Of a DNA stretch of 64,000 nt, positions 38,480-49,253 are shown piece by piece (within the stretch, counting starts at the first letter, position 1; each line of letters opens with the position of its first letter). The DNA comes from Meinhardsimonia xiamenensis (lineage in GTDB: Bacteria > Pseudomonadota > Alphaproteobacteria > Rhodobacterales > Rhodobacteraceae). The stretch is from NCBI RefSeq assembly GCF_900102905.1, contig NZ_FNFV01000002.1, forward strand, positions 310,001 to 374,000. Reading direction: 5' to 3'. Under the pieces are notes generated by a model. It saw only the letters and a list, made by a program, of their open reading frames with translations. It ran no database searches and was not told the DNA's origin. Both the position numbers and the translations under genes were made by a program.

Positions 38480-39306
38480 TGGCAGGCCATGCGCGCGCGT
38501 GCGGCCTCCGCCTCGCCCGCGGCTTCGGTGTCGGGGAAGCGCCGCACCACCTCCCCGAGCGTCACGCAGGCCTCTTCGCGCTGACCGAGCTCGTCGAGCA
38601 TCAGGCCGAGACGGTAAAGCGCCTCGTCGGCTTCCGGCCCTTCGGGCGCCGACGAGAAAGCCTCGAGATAGGCGCGCGCGGCTTCGGCGCTGCGTCCCTC
38701 GGCCTCGAGGGCCTGGCCGCGCCACAGCAGCGCCTCGGTGGCCAGCGGGCTGCCGGGGTAGGTCTCGAGGAAGGCGGCGAAAAGCTCGGCGGCCCGGGCA
38801 TGTTCCCCTGCCTCATGGGCGGCGAGTGCACGGTCGAAATCGGCCCGCTCGCCGACGGCAAGCTCGCTCGCGCCCGAAGGCGGCGGCGCGGCCGGTGGGC
38901 TCACCGGGGCCGGGGCAATCTGCGCTCCTCCGAGCGGGCGAGTCTGGCCCAGGGTGGAAATATCGCATTTCGGGTCGAGTTCGCAGAGGCGGAACTCGAT
39001 GTCTCCGATGCGGTTGGTTCCGTCGGCCACGATGCGTTCGATGCGGTGCTGAAGCTCCTCGGTCTTGGCGGTGAGGCGCCTGAGCTCGCGCTCGATCAGC
39101 GCCACGCGCTCGGGCAACGAGCTGCCCGCAAGTCCGGCAGATGGGCCGCCGGTGGTGACAAGCTCGCGGTTGAGGCGCATCAGTTCCACCTTCAGCACCT
39201 GCAGCTCCTGGCGCAGGTCGGCAAGCGTCTCCTGGGCGGTCAGGTGTGCGGGCGCGGCGCCGAGCAGCGCCAGCGCCAGCCCCGCGGCAAGAGCTCCCTG
39301 GCGCAT
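38476..39306 (-). CDS. cpoB: Tol-Pal system protein CpoB (YbgF)
   Basis: 276 residues with a signal peptide (GALAAGLALALLGAAPAHLTA). An N-terminal coiled coil (about 27-100, with two Cys at about 108-114, LCELDPKCDIS) is followed by a Pro-rich linker and C-terminal TPR repeats (about 155-270, ending in [10 protein letters not shown]). In E. coli CpoB coordinates peptidoglycan synthesis with Tol-driven outer-membrane constriction. 10 bases downstream of pal. Confidence 0.93.
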   Translation of the reverse strand: MRQGALAAGLALALLGAAPAHLTAQETLADLRQELQVLKVELMRLNRELVTTGGPSAGLAGSSLPERVALIERELRRLTAKTEELQHRIERIVADGTNRIGDIEFRLCELDPKCDISTLGQTRPLGGAQIAPAPVSPPAAPPPSGASELAVGERADFDRALAAHEAGEHARAAELFAAFLETYPGSPLATEALLWRGQALEAEGRSAEAARAYLEAFSSAPEGPEADEALYRLGLMLDELGQREEACVTLGEVVRRFPDTEAAGEAEAARARMACQ

Positions 39307-39316
39307 TGCTCCTGCC

Positions 39317-39835
39317 TCAGCTGGTTGCGCCCGGCGCGATCAGCACCGTCACCGCCCGGCGGTTCTGCGCATAGCAGGCCTCCTCCGAGCAGATGGCGAT
39401 GGGCCGTTCCTTGCCGTAGGAGACCGTCCTCAGCCGGTGCGGCGCCACGCCCTGGGCGATGAGAAAGTCGCGCACGGCATTGGCGCGGCGGTCGCCGAGG
39501 GCGAGGTTGTATTCGCGCGTGCCCTGCTCGTCGGCGTGGCCTTCGATGATGGCGTTGAACTCGGGGTTGTCATTGAGCCAGCGCGCCTGGGCGATCAGGA
39601 TGCTCTTCGCCTCCTCCGAGAGCGCGGACTCGTCGACGGCGAAGTGGACCCTGTCGCCGACCATCTCGTTGAAATAGGCGACCGTGCCCGGCGCCGGCAT
39701 GCCGCCCGTGGCGCCTGCGCCACCGGCGCCGCCTGCGCCGCCGTAACCGGAGAAGCCGCCGGGCGATGTGCAGGCGGCAAGAAGCGAGAAGGCGGCGAGC
39801 GCCAGAATGCGGGTCAGGGTGCTCATGGGGGTCAT
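39317..39835 (-). CDS. pal: Peptidoglycan-associated lipoprotein
   Basis: 172 residues. Lipoprotein signal with lipobox LLAAC, lipidated Cys22, then a Gly-rich linker. The C-terminal OmpA-like domain shows HADEQGTREYNLALGDRRA, which binds meso-DAP of peptidoglycan, and the end motif SYGKERPI. Anchors the outer membrane to the wall. Start 39835 (AAGGCTGAGG) or the ATG at 39826. 87 bases after tolB. Confidence 0.96.
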   Translation of the reverse strand: MTPMSTLTRILALAAFSLLAACTSPGGFSGYGGAGGAGGAGATGGMPAPGTVAYFNEMVGDRVHFAVDESALSEEAKSILIAQARWLNDNPEFNAIIEGHADEQGTREYNLALGDRRANAVRDFLIAQGVAPHRLRTVSYGKERPIAICSEEACYAQNRRAVTVLIAPGATS

Positions 39836-39922
39836 GCCTCAGCCTTGGGGTTGTTGTTCTCGGTTTGCTTTCGCGGACATTAACATTTCACACCACGCTT
39901 GGAAATGTGCCCGACCTGCTCA

Positions 39923-41296
39923 TCAGGGCCGAAGCGGTCCCCATGAGGGGTCGGAGGCGGCGGTGTCGATGGGCACGCGGCGCAGGTTTCTCCCGGTGAT
40001 GTCCACCGTGTAGAGCGCCGGCGCGCCGGCCGCGCCGCGTGTCTGGCGGGTGAACATGATCACCCGCCCGTTGGGCGACCATGTCGGCCCCTCGTCGAGG
40101 AAGGAGGCGGTCAGCAGCCGCTCCTCCGAGCCATCGGTGCGCATCACGCCAATGTGAAAGCGCCCCTCGTTCTGCTTCGTGAAAGCAATGAGGTCGCCGC
40201 GCGGCGACCACACCGGCGTGCCGTAACGGCCCTTGCCGAACGAGATCCGCCGCGCCTCGCCGCCCGCGGCCGGCATGATGTAGATCTGCTGGGTGCCCGA
40301 ACGGTCGGACTCGAAGACGATACTGCGGCCATCGGGCGAGAAGCTCGGGGCGGTCTCGATGGAGGGCGTTTCGGTGAGCCGCCGGATGGTGCCGGTTGCG
40401 ATGTCCATGGCGTAGATGTCGGTGTTGCCGCCCGAGGACATCGAATAGACCACCGTGCGCCCGTCGGGCGAGAAGCGGGGGGCGAAGGTGATCGTGCCCG
40501 GCTGGTTGGAGAGCGCGCGGCGCTGGCCCGTGGCCAGGTCAAGCAGATAGATCTGCGGAAAGCCCGTCTGATAGGAGGTGTAAAGCACCCGGCTGCCATC
40601 GGGCGAGAAACGCGGCGCGATGACAAGGGCCGAGCCGTCGGTGAGAAACTCGAGATTGGCGCCGTCCTGATCCATCACCGCGAGCCGCTTGATTCGCGCG
40701 TCCTTCGGACCCGACTCGGCGACGAAGACGACACGGCTGTCGAAATAGGGCGCCTCGCCGGTGATGCGCGAATAGACGGCATCGGCCACCTTGTGGGCGA
40801 TGCGCCGCCAGATCGCGGGCGGGGCGACGAATTGCAGGCCCTCTCCGAGCGGCGCCTCGGCAAACACATCGTGAAGCCGGAAGCGGATGACGAGCCGCCC
40901 GTCACCGGCGATGGCCACCGAGCCGGTGATGAGCGCCTGGGCGTTGATCGCCTTCCAGTCGGCGTATTGCACCGGGCTGTCGAAACTGGTGATGCGGGAG
41001 ATGAAGGCGCTCTCGGGGATAGGGCGGAAGAGCCCCGTGGAGGTGAGATCATCGACCACGACGCGCGTGATGTCCCGCGCGTAGGTCTCCGCCCCCGGCG
41101 TCTCGGAAACGAAGACGGGCGCTGCGAAGGGCAGGGGCTCGATCACCCCTTCGGTGATCTCGATCCGGAGCGGGCCGCGGGCTTCCTGGGCAAGCGCCGC
41201 CGGAACGGCCGCGGCGAGCAGGCTCAGCGCAAGCGGCGCGCTGCGCACGAGGAGAAAGGCGAGCTTCATGGCACCCATGGCGGCGGTGGCGTTCAT
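39923..41296 (-). CDS. tolB: Tol-Pal periplasmic protein TolB
   Basis: 457 residues. Signal sequence after a charged start ([15 protein letters not shown]), N-terminal domain (about 45-170), then a six-bladed propeller with repeated [36 protein letters not shown] and [12 protein letters not shown] motifs. Binds Pal and colicin-like partners and links to TolA. Start overlaps the tolA stop (ATGA); internal ATGs at 41278 or 41269 are also possible. Confidence 0.96.
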   Translation of the reverse strand: MNATAAMGAMKLAFLLVRSAPLALSLLAAAVPAALAQEARGPLRIEITEGVIEPLPFAAPVFVSETPGAETYARDITRVVVDDLTSTGLFRPIPESAFISRITSFDSPVQYADWKAINAQALITGSVAIAGDGRLVIRFRLHDVFAEAPLGEGLQFVAPPAIWRRIAHKVADAVYSRITGEAPYFDSRVVFVAESGPKDARIKRLAVMDQDGANLEFLTDGSALVIAPRFSPDGSRVLYTSYQTGFPQIYLLDLATGQRRALSNQPGTITFAPRFSPDGRTVVYSMSSGGNTDIYAMDIATGTIRRLTETPSIETAPSFSPDGRSIVFESDRSGTQQIYIMPAAGGEARRISFGKGRYGTPVWSPRGDLIAFTKQNEGRFHIGVMRTDGSEERLLTASFLDEGPTWSPNGRVIMFTRQTRGAAGAPALYTVDITGRNLRRVPIDTAASDPSWGPLRP

Positions 41297-42486
41297 CGGA
41301 TCCTCATCGCTTCAGGGTTAAAGGTCATTTCGATCTCGCGCCAGCGGTCATATTTCTCCGCCGGCAGTGGGAATCCCTGCGCCCCGCAGCGGATGATCGC
41401 CCGACGCGCGGCCTCGAAGGCCTGACGCACCGCCGGCCCGGCGCCCCCTTCGGAGGAGACGAGGCGGATGGTCGCGGCGTCGGGCGTGCCGTCGGGGCGC
41501 ATCCCGACGGCAACCACCACCGTTGTCGCGAGCGCCTCGGAGCTGAGCGAGCCAACGTTCCAGCAGCGCGAGACGGCCACGCGCAGCGCTTCGCGTTCGC
41601 CCTGGGTCAGCGGCGGGCCGAGGGGTGCGGGCGCCGCCGGCGCCTCGGCCGCCGAGCCGAGCGCCTCGGCCAAGGCCGCTGCGAGAGGATCTTCGGCGCG
41701 CGGCGCGGGCTCAGGCTCGGGTTCTGGCTCGGGTTCTGGCGCGGGCTGTGGCACGGGCACGGCTTCGGCGCGGGAGTTCTGCGCCGGTGCCTGCGGCCTG
41801 CTCGCCGCCGAGGCGGAAGGGCGCGCTGGTGGGCGCAGACTGGTGCTTGGCGCCCCGCGTGCCGGCAACTCCGCTTCGGTCACGATTTCCGGGGCGGCTT
41901 CTTCCCGATTGGCGGGGGCGGGTGCCGGCGCGGGTGGCGCCTCGGGCGCGGGCGCCGTCACCACGGCGGGGGCGCTGTCCGGGGCGTTCGCCGGGCTCGG
42001 TGGCGGCGGTGCGGGCACCGGCGCGACGCGCGGCGCGGGGCGGGGAGCCGGATCGGCGCGCGCAGGAGCATCCGGCGCACCGGCTTCGGGGGCGGAGGAA
42101 GGCGGAACCGGGGGTTCGGGTGCCGCAGCCTCCACTTCGGCCTGCGGGGCGGGAGCAGCGGGCGCCACGGGCGCGCTGTCGGGCGCCGTTTCGGGCGGCT
42201 GGGGCGCGACCGTCGCCACAGGGCGCGGCGGGGCGGGCGGTGCCGCCTCGGACGCGGTGGCGGTTTCGGGCGGCGACCCGGTCGGCGGCGGGGCGAGCGC
42301 GGCAAGCTCGGCCAGCGCTTCGGGCTCGGGGCGGGCCGTCAGCGCGGCGAACTCCTCCTGACTGATCAGGGCGACATCCACCGTATCCGGCGGAGGCGTG
42401 GTGCGCGTGGCCGGCCACTCGCCGAAGAGGATGGCCAGAAGCAGCCCCGCATGGCCGATGAGCGAGATCTTGAGCCCGGTGCGCAA
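41293..42486 (-). CDS. tolA: Tol-Pal protein TolA
   Basis: 397 residues from the TTG at 42486 (start [22 protein letters not shown] upstream; no ATG available). One transmembrane helix near the N-terminus (about 4-22), a long Pro/Ala-rich periplasmic stalk (about 70-280, mostly PAP and PEPE runs) and a C-terminal TolA domain with ISRCWNVG-type pattern ([11 protein letters not shown] at about 305-315). Links TolQR to TolB and Pal. 12 bases after tolR. Confidence 0.93.
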   Translation of the reverse strand: MRTGLKISLIGHAGLLLAILFGEWPATRTTPPPDTVDVALISQEEFAALTARPEPEALAELAALAPPPTGSPPETATASEAAPPAPPRPVATVAPQPPETAPDSAPVAPAAPAPQAEVEAAAPEPPVPPSSAPEAGAPDAPARADPAPRPAPRVAPVPAPPPPSPANAPDSAPAVVTAPAPEAPPAPAPAPANREEAAPEIVTEAELPARGAPSTSLRPPARPSASAASRPQAPAQNSRAEAVPVPQPAPEPEPEPEPEPAPRAEDPLAAALAEALGSAAEAPAAPAPLGPPLTQGEREALRVAVSRCWNVGSLSSEALATTVVVAVGMRPDGTPDAATIRLVSSEGGAGPAVRQAFEAARRAIIRCGAQGFPLPAEKYDRWREIEMTFNPEAMRIR

Positions 42487-42498
42487 GGGGCCGCTCCG

Positions 42499-42984
<486 letters not shown>

Positions 42985-42985
42985 C

Positions 42986-43681
42986 TCAGCCGTCCAGCTG
43001 GCGCGATAGAATGGTGGAGAATTCGTCGGCGAAGGCCTCCCATCCCGCGGTGATCTCGTCGCTGTCCGCGGACAGCTTGTTGTAGAAGATCACCGCCGGA
43101 ATGGCCGCCAGAAGCCCAAGCCCGGTGGCCAGCAGTGCCTCGGCGATGCCGGGAGCCACCACCGCAAGGTTGGTATTCTGGCTCCGGGCGATCTCCACGA
43201 AGGCATGCATGATGCCCCAGACGGTGCCGAACAGGCCCACGAAGGGGGCCGTGGAGCCGACGGTGGCGAGGTAGGGAAGGCCGCGGCCCAGAGCCTCGGT
43301 CTCCCGCGTGATCGCCACGTTCATCGCGCGGTCGATCCGCTGCTGCACGCCGGGAATCAGCCCGCCGTCGCGCCTGTGGCTGCGGCGCCACTCGAGCATG
43401 CCGGCGGCGAATATCCGCTCGGACGGGCCTTCGGGCTCGGGGCCCAGCGTCTCGAACAGCTCGTCGAGCGGCTCTCCGGACCAGAACGCTTCCTCGAAGC
43501 TCGCGTCCTGCCGCCGGACACGGCGAAAGTCGAGGAATTTCTGGATGATGATTGCCCATGCCCAGACCGACGCCAGGATCAGCAGGATCATCACCAGCTT
43601 CACGGTCAGCGTCGCGCGCCAGAAGAGCGCGAGAAAGGAGAAGTCCAGCTGTTCCGCCAGAACGAGGGTTTCGGTTTCCAT
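42986..43681 (-). CDS. tolQ: Tol-Pal protein TolQ
   Basis: 231 residues; MotA/TolQ/ExbB family with three transmembrane helices (about 18-42, 133-155, 170-190). PFVGLFGTVWGIMHAF and APGIAEALLATGLGL are signature motifs. Forms the pentameric stator for TolR. First gene of the leftward tolQRAB-pal-cpoB-tilS operon. Confidence 0.96.
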   Translation of the reverse strand: METETLVLAEQLDFSFLALFWRATLTVKLVMILLILASVWAWAIIIQKFLDFRRVRRQDASFEEAFWSGEPLDELFETLGPEPEGPSERIFAAGMLEWRRSHRRDGGLIPGVQQRIDRAMNVAITRETEALGRGLPYLATVGSTAPFVGLFGTVWGIMHAFVEIARSQNTNLAVVAPGIAEALLATGLGLLAAIPAVIFYNKLSADSDEITAGWEAFADEFSTILSRQLDG

Positions 43682-43979
43682 GAGTTCTGCTCTTGCCCCG
43701 GTGCCATCACTGGCGCGGCGTTCCCGCGCCGAAGCCGTCTTGCGCGGCCTTCCGGCGCAAAGCTAGCGCAAAATCAAGTCAGGCGCCAATGCAGAGCGCC
43801 GATCGGCAATGTTTTGCGCCTCGGCCGCGCGCAGGACGGGGCCGGGCCGCGACCGGGCCGGAACCGGGCCGGGTTCATGCTCGCGTGGGTTGCAATTGTT
43901 TCATTCGACACGACGGACCAAGCGGGCTATGCCATTGGCACGTCTTGGACTCGGCGCGCCCGGAGAGAAGGAGAGAATC
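43682..43979. promoter_or_regulatory. Divergent promoter region of tolQ and sqdB (298 bases)
   Basis: No gene. Several CCGGGCC words recur at 43840-43873 (ACCGGGCCGG and AACCGGGCCGGG in tandem). The sqdB ribosome site GAAGGAGAG is just before 43980. Possible tolQ -10 near GCTAGCG; no regulator site identified. Confidence 0.4.
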
Positions 43980-45197
43980 ATGCGCATCGCGATCATGGGC
44001 GGCGACGGCTTCGTGGGCTGGCCGACCACGCTGCATCTGTCGAACCGGGGGCATGAGGTGCACATCCTCGACAATCTCTCGCGCCGCTGGATCGACACCG
44101 AGCTTGGCGTGCAGTCGCTCACGCCCATGGACTCGATCCAGGAGCGCTGCCGCATCTGGCACGAGGTGACGGGGCGGCGGATCCACTTCCACCTTCTCGA
44201 TCTGGCGAAGGAATACGAGCGGCTCAAGGCATGGCTGGCCGAATACCGCCCCGACGCGATCATCCACTTCGCCGAGCAGCGCGCCGCGCCCTATTCGATG
44301 AAGTCCGACCGCCACAAGGTCTACACCGTCAACAACAATGTGAACGCCACCCACAACCTCTTGGCGGCGATGGTGGAGACGGAGATCGACGCCCATCTCG
44401 TGCATCTGGGCACCATGGGGGTCTATGGCTACGGCACGGTGGGTGCCGCCATTCCCGAGGGCTATCTGGAGGTGCAGATCGACACGCTCGAGGGCGGGCC
44501 CGCGCGGCAGGAGATTCTCTATCCCACGCGCCCCGGCTCGGTCTATCACATGACCAAGAGCCTCGATCAGATCCTCTTTCAGTTCTACGCGCAGAACGAC
44601 GGGCTGAGGATCACCGACCTGCATCAGGGAATCGTCTGGGGCACGCACACGGCCGAGACGCGCCTTCACGTCCAGCTGATCAACCGCTTCGACTACGACG
44701 GGGATTACGGCACGGTGCTCAACCGTTTCCTCATTCAGGCGGCGATCGGTTATCCGCTCACCGTGCACGGTACCGGCGGGCAGACGCGGGCCTTCATCCA
44801 CATCCAGGACAGCGTGCGCTGCATCGAGCTTGCGCTTTCCGACCCGCCCGCGCGCGGCGAGCGCGTCAAGATCTTCAACCAGATGACCGAGACGCACCGG
44901 GTGCGCGATCTGGCGCACATGGTGGCGGACATGACCGGTGCCGAAATCGCTTATCTTCCCAACCCGCGCAAGGAGGCCGACGAGAACGAGCTCGTGGTGG
45001 AAAACGAGAAGTTCCTTGCGCTCGGGCTCGAGCCGATCACGCTTTCTCAGGGGCTGATGGAGGAGATCGTGGATGTCGCGCGCAAATACGCCCACCGCAT
45101 CGACCGCAAGCGCGTGCCCGCCGTCTCGGCCTGGACGAAGGAGATCGCCCAGCGCGTGGAGCGCGACCCCGAGCGGCGGCTGAAGTCGGTCTCCTGA
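43980..45197 (+). CDS. sqdB: UDP-sulfoquinovose synthase
   Basis: 405 residues. NAD-binding GGDGFVGWPT (7-16), DNLSRRWIDTELG, the active-site Thr145 (LGTMGVYG) and the YxxxK pair Tyr189/Lys193 in SVYHMTKS. Forms UDP-sulfoquinovose from UDP-glucose and sulfite for sulfolipid (SQDG) synthesis. First gene of sqdBDC; the next gene starts 4 bases after its stop. Confidence 0.95.
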   Translation: MRIAIMGGDGFVGWPTTLHLSNRGHEVHILDNLSRRWIDTELGVQSLTPMDSIQERCRIWHEVTGRRIHFHLLDLAKEYERLKAWLAEYRPDAIIHFAEQRAAPYSMKSDRHKVYTVNNNVNATHNLLAAMVETEIDAHLVHLGTMGVYGYGTVGAAIPEGYLEVQIDTLEGGPARQEILYPTRPGSVYHMTKSLDQILFQFYAQNDGLRITDLHQGIVWGTHTAETRLHVQLINRFDYDGDYGTVLNRFLIQAAIGYPLTVHGTGGQTRAFIHIQDSVRCIELALSDPPARGERVKIFNQMTETHRVRDLAHMVADMTGAEIAYLPNPRKEADENELVVENEKFLALGLEPITLSQGLMEEIVDVARKYAHRIDRKRVPAVSAWTKEIAQRVERDPERRLKSVS

Positions 45198-45201
45198 AGC
45201 G

Positions 45202-46071
45202 ATGGCGAAGGCCGAGGCGCCCGAAGACGCCCTGCGGGCCGAGCGCCCCGCCCAGAGCGACCGGGCGTGGGTGACGCTTGTGACCAACGCCGATTACGCG
45301 CTGGGGGCGGAGGCGCTCCTGCGCTCGATCGCGCGGACGGGCTCGACCGCCGATCGCGTCGTGCTCGTCACCGGGGCCGTGCCCGAGAGCGCGCTCGCCC
45401 GGCTCAGAGCCGTTGGCGCGCGCATCGTGCACACCGGGCTTCTGCCCACCTCGCCCGCCTTCAACGCCACCCACGCCCGCGGCGCGCTCCATGCCGCGGC
45501 GCCCTTCACCAAGGGCGAGAAGCCGCCCTTTCACACACCGCTCGACAACTTCGTCAAGCTCAGGCTCTGGCAGCTCGTCGAATACGAGCGCGTCGTCTTC
45601 ATCGACGCCGATGCGCTGATGTTGAAGCCCTGCGAGCGGCTCTTCGACTATCCCGAGTTCTGTGCCGCGCCGAATGTCTACGAGAGCCTTGGCGACTTTC
45701 ACCGGATGAACTCCGGCGTCTTCACCGCGCGGCCCGCGCAGGCCACCTTCTCGGCGATGCTCGCCGCACTCGACCGCCCCGGCGTCTTCTGGCGGCGCAC
45801 CGACCAGAGCTTCCTGCAGCATTTCTTCCCCGACTGGCACGGGCTGCCGGTGTTCGACAACATGCTGCAATATGCGTGGTTCAACCTGCCCGAACTGTGG
45901 GACTGGGGATCGATCCGCATCCTGCATTTCCAGTATGAAAAGCCCTGGGCGGATCACGCGAAGGCCCGGCAGCTCGCGCCGCTGATCGCGCTGTGGCGCG
46001 CCCATGCCGGCGACGGTCCGGTGCCCCGGCCCGAGGATCTGCCACCCCCGCCGGGGGCGAAGGCGCAATGA
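45202..46071 (+). CDS. sqdD: GT8-family glycosyltransferase in the sulfolipid operon
   Basis: 289 residues. Glycogenin/GT8-type fold with LVTNADYALGAEALLRSI, the DxD motif Asp135-Ala-Asp137 (VVFIDADALML) that binds Mn and nucleotide-sugar, and MNSGVFTARP. In Rhodobacter sphaeroides sqdD of the sqdBDC operon is a glycogenin-like protein proposed to transfer sulfoquinovose to diacylglycerol. The TGA is shared with the next ATG (ATGA). Confidence 0.85.
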   Translation: MAKAEAPEDALRAERPAQSDRAWVTLVTNADYALGAEALLRSIARTGSTADRVVLVTGAVPESALARLRAVGARIVHTGLLPTSPAFNATHARGALHAAAPFTKGEKPPFHTPLDNFVKLRLWQLVEYERVVFIDADALMLKPCERLFDYPEFCAAPNVYESLGDFHRMNSGVFTARPAQATFSAMLAALDRPGVFWRRTDQSFLQHFFPDWHGLPVFDNMLQYAWFNLPELWDWGSIRILHFQYEKPWADHAKARQLAPLIALWRAHAGDGPVPRPEDLPPPPGAKAQ

Positions 46072-46937
46072 GGCTTGCCGTCACCGGCGGCACGGGGCTT
46101 GTGGGCCGTTTCATCGTCGAGGCCGCGCTCGCGGCCGGGCATGAAGTTGTCTTGCTTGCTCCCTCACCGCCGCCCGAGGGCTTTTTCTCCGCGCCGGTGG
46201 AATGGCGGGCATGGCGTCTTGGCAAGGCGCCGGGGCTCGAGGGGTGCGACGGACTCGTTCATGCCGCGCTTGCGCATCTGCCGGGGCGTTACCGCGGCGG
46301 GGAGGGCAGCGACCCCGAGGGTTTCGCAAGGCTCAACCTCGACGGCACCTTGCGGCTTTTCGCGGCAGCGGAGGGCGCGGGCGTGAAGCGCGCGCTGTTT
46401 CTCTCCTCCCGTGCGGTGTTCGACGGCTACCCGCCCGGCACCCGGCTCGCCCCCGAGCTGCCGCCGCGCCCGACCACACTCTACGGCCGGGTGAAGGCGC
46501 AGGCGGAGGCGCGCCTCGCTGCGCTCGTCGCGCCGGGGTTTGCCGTGGCCAGCCTGCGCGCCACCGGCGTCTACGGCCCGGCCGGGTCCGGCCGGCGGAA
46601 CAAATGGGCGGGGCTTTTCGCCGACTATCTCGCCGGCCGGCCGATCGCGCCGCGCGTGGGCAGCGAGGTGCATGGCGCCGATCTTGCGCGCGCGGCGCTC
46701 ATGCTCATCGAGCGGGGCGCGCGGGGGCCGTGGCACGTCTCCGACATCGTGCTTGACCGGCGCGATCTTCTCGCCCGCGTGGCCCGGCTGACCGGCTGCC
46801 GCCACCCGCTGCCCGAGGCGGCCGATGCCTCCGCCCTCAGCCTTCTCGACTGCGCCACCACAAGGGCGCTGGGCTGGCGGCCCGGCGGCATGGCCCGCCT
46901 CGAGGCGTCGCTGCCCGGGCTGATCGCTGCCGCCTGA
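46068..46937 (+). CDS. sqdC: NAD(P)-dependent epimerase/reductase-like protein of the sulfolipid operon
   Basis: 289 residues. Rossmann start GGTGLVGRFIVEAA (7-20), and YGRVKAQAE near the catalytic YxxxK. In R. sphaeroides the third gene, sqdC, encodes a reductase-like protein required for sulfolipid production, exact step unclear. Overlap of 4 bases with sqdD supports the operon. Convergent with ung. Confidence 0.75.
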   Translation: MRLAVTGGTGLVGRFIVEAALAAGHEVVLLAPSPPPEGFFSAPVEWRAWRLGKAPGLEGCDGLVHAALAHLPGRYRGGEGSDPEGFARLNLDGTLRLFAAAEGAGVKRALFLSSRAVFDGYPPGTRLAPELPPRPTTLYGRVKAQAEARLAALVAPGFAVASLRATGVYGPAGSGRRNKWAGLFADYLAGRPIAPRVGSEVHGADLARAALMLIERGARGPWHVSDIVLDRRDLLARVARLTGCRHPLPEAADASALSLLDCATTRALGWRPGGMARLEASLPGLIAAA

Positions 46938-46946
46938 GCGGTCGGC

Positions 46947-47609
46947 TTACCCCCCGGCCCAATTGATAGGCGCCTCGCCGCGGCTCACGAGCCAGTCGTT
47001 GACGCGGCTGAAGGGGCGGGAGCCGAAGAAGCCGCGCCGGGCGGAAAGCGGCGATGGGTGCGCGGTCTCGATGCGCAGGTGGTCGGGATTGGCAAGCCGC
47101 GCCGCCGCAACCTGCTGCGCCTGCCGCCCCCAGAGCAGGAAGGCGCGCGGCGCCCTGTCAAGGGCGCCAAGCACATCCGCGACGAGCCGCGCCCAGCCAA
47201 GCCTGGCGTGCCCGCCTGCCTCTCCGGCAGGAACCGTGAGCGCGGTGTTGATGAGAAGCACCCCCTGCCGCGCCCAGCCGGAAAGATCGCCGGTGCCTGG
47301 AACGGCCCCGATGTCCTCACCGAGCTCGCGGAAGATGTTGGCGAGCGAGCGCGGCAGCGGCGCCACATCCGGATTCACCGAAAAGGCAAGCCCGTTGGCA
47401 TGGCCCGGCGTGGGGTAGGGATCCTGCCCGAGGATCACCACACGCACCGCCTCGGGCGGGGTGAGCCTCAGCGCGGCATAGACGCGATCGGGCGCGGGCA
47501 GCCACGCGACCGCCTCGGCCTCGAGCCGGGCCTCGATGGCGTCGGCGTGACCGTCACGGAAGAAGGGCAGGGACAGCCACTCGCCCAGCCCCTCGCGCGA
47601 GGGGCGCAT
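46947..47609 (-). CDS. ung: Uracil-DNA glycosylase, family 1
   Basis: 220 residues. Catalytic water-activating motif GQDPYP (61-66), GWARQGVLLINTALTV, and the minor-groove loop HPSPLSARRGFFGSRPF. Removes uracil from DNA. The start overlaps the trpD stop by one base (TGATG), so it is coupled to tryptophan biosynthesis genes, which is an unusual neighbour. Confidence 0.96.
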   Translation of the reverse strand: MRPSREGLGEWLSLPFFRDGHADAIEARLEAEAVAWLPAPDRVYAALRLTPPEAVRVVILGQDPYPTPGHANGLAFSVNPDVAPLPRSLANIFRELGEDIGAVPGTGDLSGWARQGVLLINTALTVPAGEAGGHARLGWARLVADVLGALDRAPRAFLLWGRQAQQVAAARLANPDHLRIETAHPSPLSARRGFFGSRPFSRVNDWLVSRGEAPINWAGG

Positions 47610-48628
47610 CAGGCCGCGGCGGAGGTGACGCGCGCGAGCCCCTGCACCTTGTGCAGCGCGCGCCCCGAATCGATGGCCTCGGCCGCAATCTCCACCCCTT
47701 CGCGCAGATCGGCGGCGCGCTCGGCGATCAGAAGCGCGGCGGCGGCGTTGAACAGCACCGCGTCGCGATAGGCGCCCTTCTGCCCCGAAAGGAGCGCGGC
47801 GAAGGCGCGGGCGTTCTCCTCCGGCGTGCCGCCGAGGATCTCCTCGAAGGGGTGCACCGGCAGCCCGGCATCCTCCGGCGCAACCTCACGCTCGGAGATC
47901 TGCCCCCCCTTGAGCTCCACCACCTTAGAGGGCGCGGCGATGGAGAGCTCATCGGTGCCATCGCCGCCGTGCACGAGCCAGGCGGTCTCCGAGCCGAGCT
48001 CGCGCAGCGTCTCGGCCATGGGGCGCAGCAGGGCGGGCGAGAAGGCGCCCGTGAGCTGGCGCTTCACCCCGGCGGGGTTGGTGAGGGGCCCGAGGATGTT
48101 GAAGATCGTCCGCGTGCCGAGCTCGGCGCGGGTGGGGCCGACATGGGCCATCGCCGGGTGGTGCATCGGCGCCATCATGAAGCCGATGCCGACCTCGTCG
48201 AGCGCGGCTTCCACCACCTTCGGCCCGACCATCACCTTGATCCCCATCTGGGTGAGCGCATCGGCCGAGCCCGACCTGGAGCTGAGGTTGCGGTTGCCGT
48301 GCTTGGCCACCGGAACGCCGGCCGCGGCCACGACGAAGGCGGTGGCGGTGGAGATGTTGAGCGTGCCCTTGCCGTCGCCACCGGTGCCGACGATGTCCAT
48401 CGCGCCGCGGGGCGCGCGCACCTTATGGCATTTGGCGCGCATCACCGCCGCGGCGGCGGCGAATTCGTCAACCGTCTCGCCGCGGGTGCGGAGCGCCATC
48501 AGAAAGCCGCCGATCTGGCTTGGCGTCGCCTCGCCTTCGAAGAGGATGGTAAAGGCGCGTTCGGCCTCCTCGCGGGTGAGCGGCCGGTCTGCGGCTGCAC
48601 CGATCAGCGGCTTGAGTGCGTCGCTCAT
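47609..48628 (-). CDS. trpD: Anthranilate phosphoribosyltransferase
   Basis: 339 residues, normal length. PRPP motif [30 protein letters not shown], and [11 protein letters not shown]. Joins anthranilate to PRPP in tryptophan synthesis. It starts inside the trpG stop (ATGA) and its stop overlaps ung. The usual next gene, trpC, is absent here. Confidence 0.97.
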   Translation of the reverse strand: MSDALKPLIGAAADRPLTREEAERAFTILFEGEATPSQIGGFLMALRTRGETVDEFAAAAAVMRAKCHKVRAPRGAMDIVGTGGDGKGTLNISTATAFVVAAAGVPVAKHGNRNLSSRSGSADALTQMGIKVMVGPKVVEAALDEVGIGFMMAPMHHPAMAHVGPTRAELGTRTIFNILGPLTNPAGVKRQLTGAFSPALLRPMAETLRELGSETAWLVHGGDGTDELSIAAPSKVVELKGGQISEREVAPEDAGLPVHPFEEILGGTPEENARAFAALLSGQKGAYRDAVLFNAAAALLIAERAADLREGVEIAAEAIDSGRALHKVQGLARVTSAAA

Positions 48629-49218
48629 GCCGGCACCGGCGCCCGACTGCGGGCCATGTCGAGAAAGTTCTTCAGCATCGTGTGGCCATGCTCCGAGGCG
48701 ATGGATTCAGGGTGAAACTGCACGCCCTCGATGGGATGTTCGCGGTGGCGCAGCCCCATGATGGTGCCGTCGGCGAGTTCGGCGGTGACCTCAAGCACGT
48801 CCGGCAGGCTGTCGCGCTCCACCACCAGCGAATGGTAGCGCGTGGCATGGAGCGGCGAGGGCAGACCGGCGAACACACCGGCACCGCGATGGTGGATCTC
48901 CCCGAGCTTGCCGTGAACGATCTCGCCCGCGCGCACCACCCGCCCGCCGAAGGCCTGGCCGATGGTCTGATGGCCAAGGCAGACGCCAAGGAGCGGCACG
49001 CCGGCCTTGGCCGCGGCGCGGGTGAGCTCAAGGCAGATGCCGGCACGGTCCGGGTCACAGGGGCCGGGGCTGAGCACGATCGCCTCGGGCCACATGGACA
49101 GCGCGTCCTCCACGCCAAGCGCATCATTGCGCCGCACCTCGACCTCGGCTCCCAGCTCGCCGAGGTAGTGGACGAGGTTGAATGTGAAGCTGTCGTAGTT
49201 GTCGATAAGCAGGAGCAC
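48625..49218 (-). CDS. trpG: Anthranilate synthase glutamine amidotransferase component
   Basis: 197 residues from the GTG at 49218. Start [18 protein letters not shown] is family-typical; catalytic Cys in GVCLGHQ, and His-Glu in [12 protein letters not shown]. Supplies ammonia to TrpE. Separated from trpE by the YibQ-like gene on the other strand. ATGA overlap with trpD. Confidence 0.96.
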   Translation of the reverse strand: MLLLIDNYDSFTFNLVHYLGELGAEVEVRRNDALGVEDALSMWPEAIVLSPGPCDPDRAGICLELTRAAAKAGVPLLGVCLGHQTIGQAFGGRVVRAGEIVHGKLGEIHHRGAGVFAGLPSPLHATRYHSLVVERDSLPDVLEVTAELADGTIMGLRHREHPIEGVQFHPESIASEHGHTMLKNFLDMARSRAPVPA

Positions 49219-49253
49219 GCCCGATCCGCCCTTTTCGCGTCCGCCAGGATGTC

